Source: Candidatus Methylomirabilota bacterium
Lineage (GTDB): Bacteria > Methylomirabilota > Methylomirabilia > Methylomirabilales > Methylomirabilaceae
Reading direction: 5' to 3'
NCBI GenBank assembly: GCA_003105305.1
Contig: PQAQ01000231.1
Coordinates: forward strand, 1-7,452
DNA length: 7,452 nt
Shown here: positions 6,170 through 7,452 of the stretch, in pieces
Numbering within the stretch: position 1 is the stretch's first letter
How the letters are laid out: every line of letters starts with the position of its first letter
The notes under the pieces: generated by a model
Database searches by the model: none
What the model was told of the DNA's origin: nothing
The model's input: the letters and a program-made list of their open reading frames with translations, nothing else
Translations under genes and position numbers: made by a program

Positions 6170-6937
6170 GTGCTGATTCGTGTCGGTGACCTGGATACCC
6201 ATTATGCCGTATGGGGAGAGGGAAGGCCGGTGGTGCTCCTTCATGGGTGGGGTAGTTCAGCCGAGTCATTGAGTCCAATCGCCAAGGCGCTGGAGGATCG
6301 ATTCCGGGTATACGCGCTTGATCTGCCGGGCTTTGGCTGGACGCCGGCCGCCGCTACAACGTGGGGGACGTGGGAGTATGCGTCCTATGTTGAGGCGTTC
6401 ATGAATGGCGTCGGGATCTCGGAGGCCGGCCTGGTCGGTCATTCGTTTGGGGGTCGGATCGCGCTTGTCCTGGCTGCTCAAAGGCCGGATAGGATCAGGG
6501 ATCTTGTCCTGGTGGCCAGCGCCGGCATCCGTCCGAAACGAGGGGTTGTACGCTACGTCAAGGTCAGCGCCGCAAAGCTGGCGAAGCGTGTCTTTTCGTT
6601 GCCGCTATGGGGACGGCTGGGCGAGCGGATCGTAGCTGGAATCTATGGGCGGGTCGGCTCGCGCGACTATAGGAACGCCGGACCCATGCGCGCAACGCTG
6701 GTGAAGGTTGTGGCTGAAGATCTCCGCGGACTTCTGTCGTCTATTCGTGTGCCTACCCTGATCATCTGGGGTGACAAGGATCAGGAGGTGCCGCGGTCCT
6801 CGATGCAGATTATGGCGCGCGGGATACGCGGCTCGCAATTAGAGATCTTCGAAGGAGCCGGTCATTTCCCGTTTGTCGATAGACCGGATCGTTTTAACCG
6901 GGTGGTGCGGGAGTTTCTGTGCTCGGACAGTCGGTAA
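6170..6937 (+). CDS. Alpha/beta-fold hydrolase inside the dcw cluster
   Basis: This is a 255-residue alpha/beta hydrolase with a complete apparent catalytic triad: S92 in GHSFGG (90-95), D202 in WGDKDQ, and H232 in GAGHFPF. The LLHGWGSS segment near residue 23 supplies the oxyanion hole. There is no signal peptide or membrane helix, so it should be cytoplasmic. The cap region contains GSRDYRNA (163-170), then MRATLVKVV (173-181) and EDL. From memory, a similar GS-DY-MR-LVKVV-EDL pattern recurs in a set of uncharacterised bacterial hydrolases. The substrate is unknown; an ester or amide is likely from the fold alone. The GTG start at 6170 has no clear Shine-Dalgarno and follows murE by 14 bp, suggesting coupled translation. 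Its TAA stop shares a base with the next ATG. Position argues for a role linked to wall precursors, but nothing in the sequence proves it. Confidence 0.88.
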   Translation: MLIRVGDLDTHYAVWGEGRPVVLLHGWGSSAESLSPIAKALEDRFRVYALDLPGFGWTPAAATTWGTWEYASYVEAFMNGVGISEAGLVGHSFGGRIALVLAAQRPDRIRDLVLVASAGIRPKRGVVRYVKVSAAKLAKRVFSLPLWGRLGERIVAGIYGRVGSRDYRNAGPMRATLVKVVAEDLRGLLSSIRVPTLIIWGDKDQEVPRSSMQIMARGIRGSQLEIFEGAGHFPFVDRPDRFNRVVREFLCSDSR

Positions 6938-7452
6938 TGCAATGGCGTCGGGTGCTCGGGCCGTCGCTCGCGGGCAGGGCTGTTGCGACAGTGATGCCGT
7001 GTATGGCGGTTGCGGTGGCGCGCCATCTTGATCTGATCTACGTCACCCAGTTGGAGCGGTATAACAGTGCGCGTCTGCGAGGCTGGATCGTCAGGCACTG
7101 GGGCATCGCCCTGGATGTCCCGGGGGCCCTCATCCAGGTTGCCGTCGTCGGGATCGGAATCCTCCTTGCCTGGTTGGCTCTCCCATTCTCCGGCGTTGTG
7201 CTGTACAGTGTTTGGCTGGCCGCCGGGATCTGGTTAAGCGCCCGATACTCCTCGCTTCAGGTCAGTCAGCGACTGCAATGGACACCCCGGACGGTCCGTC
7301 TGGCGGCGGCAACGGGCATCCTGGCGGCAACGGTCCTGTTATGTGCTTCGTGGCTGATTATGGTTGCGCTGTCAGAGTTTCTGTCGCTTCCCCGCCTTCT
7401 TCTTGTCGGCATCAGCCTGGTATCCGGCGTCTGTGCAGCGTCTGAGGTTGCG
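6937..7452 (+). CDS. Multi-pass membrane protein, N-terminal part; probable membrane domain of a Mur-ligase (MurF-like) protein
   Basis: The frame is open for 172 codons to the window edge with no stop, so the gene is cut off. Hydrophobic segments lie at about 12-28, 64-82, 84-101, 120-146 and 149-168. Between the first two is VTQLERYNSARLRGW (36-50), and before the fourth is TPRTVRL (116-122). I recall the pattern (L/Q)Q-E-Y-R--W followed by a T-R--R-L stretch from N-terminal membrane domains fused to Mur ligases, and murF is the gene expected here after murE. A P-loop of GSYGKT type should then appear downstream, outside the window. The start is ATG 6937, overlapping the hydrolase stop as TAATG. 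GTG 6919 in the same frame, with GGGAG five bases upstream, is a good alternative. That it is a membrane protein is secure; the ligase assignment is inference. Confidence 0.75.
   Translation, partial: MQWRRVLGPSLAGRAVATVMPCMAVAVARHLDLIYVTQLERYNSARLRGWIVRHWGIALDVPGALIQVAVVGIGILLAWLALPFSGVVLYSVWLAAGIWLSARYSSLQVSQRLQWTPRTVRLAAATGILAATVLLCASWLIMVALSEFLSLPRLLLVGISLVSGVCAASEVA

Noticed and set aside
1..7452. Transfer RNA, ribosomal RNA, CRISPR array, insertion sequence or phage attachment site
   Set aside because: No cloverleaf, repeat-spacer pattern, transposase motif or matching terminal repeats were seen; nearly all of the window is accounted for by genes.

Overview
The window is a stretch of bacterial chromosome, GC-rich by eye, with every gene on the + strand. 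It carries the start of a division and cell wall (dcw) cluster. The order is panC, then a regulatory gap, then mraZ, rsmH, ftsL, ftsI (class B PBP), murE, an alpha/beta hydrolase, and the N-terminal membrane part of a protein that runs off the right edge. The MurE substrate motif DNPR predicts meso-diaminopimelate in the wall. This and the complete mraZ-rsmH-ftsL-ftsI-murE order suggest a diderm bacterium. Several GTG starts and the odd gene content after murE point away from well-studied Proteobacteria. An NC10/Methylomirabilota-like or related deep lineage is my guess, held with low confidence.

Positions 1-71 hold a perfect hairpin and possibly the tail of an upstream gene, but no recognisable product. 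panC (72-920) makes pantothenate and is functionally separate from the rest. The 179-bp gap 921-1099 contains a sigma70-type promoter (TTGACA, 17 bp, TATCGT). Immediately downstream lies a 10-bp-periodic array of TGGG boxes, the known form of an MraZ operator. MraZ therefore very probably represses its own operon. The mraZ start codon also sits inside a possible nested RNA hairpin.

From mraZ to the right edge the genes are tightly packed. Gaps are 20 bp or less, ftsI and murE overlap by 23 bp, and the hydrolase stop and the next start share one base (TAATG). No terminator is visible, so this looks like one transcription unit. RsmH methylates 16S rRNA. FtsL and the class B PBP are parts of the septal machinery, and MurE adds the third residue of the stem peptide.

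The least ordinary part is the right end. Where murF is normally expected there is an alpha/beta hydrolase (6170-6937), coupled to a multi-pass membrane protein (6937 to the edge). That protein's early motif (VTQLERYNSARLRGW) resembles, from memory, N-terminal membrane domains fused to some Mur-ligase (MurF-like) proteins. The two may form a membrane-tethered variant of the MurF step with a partner hydrolase. This is an inference, because the ligase domain itself would lie beyond the window.
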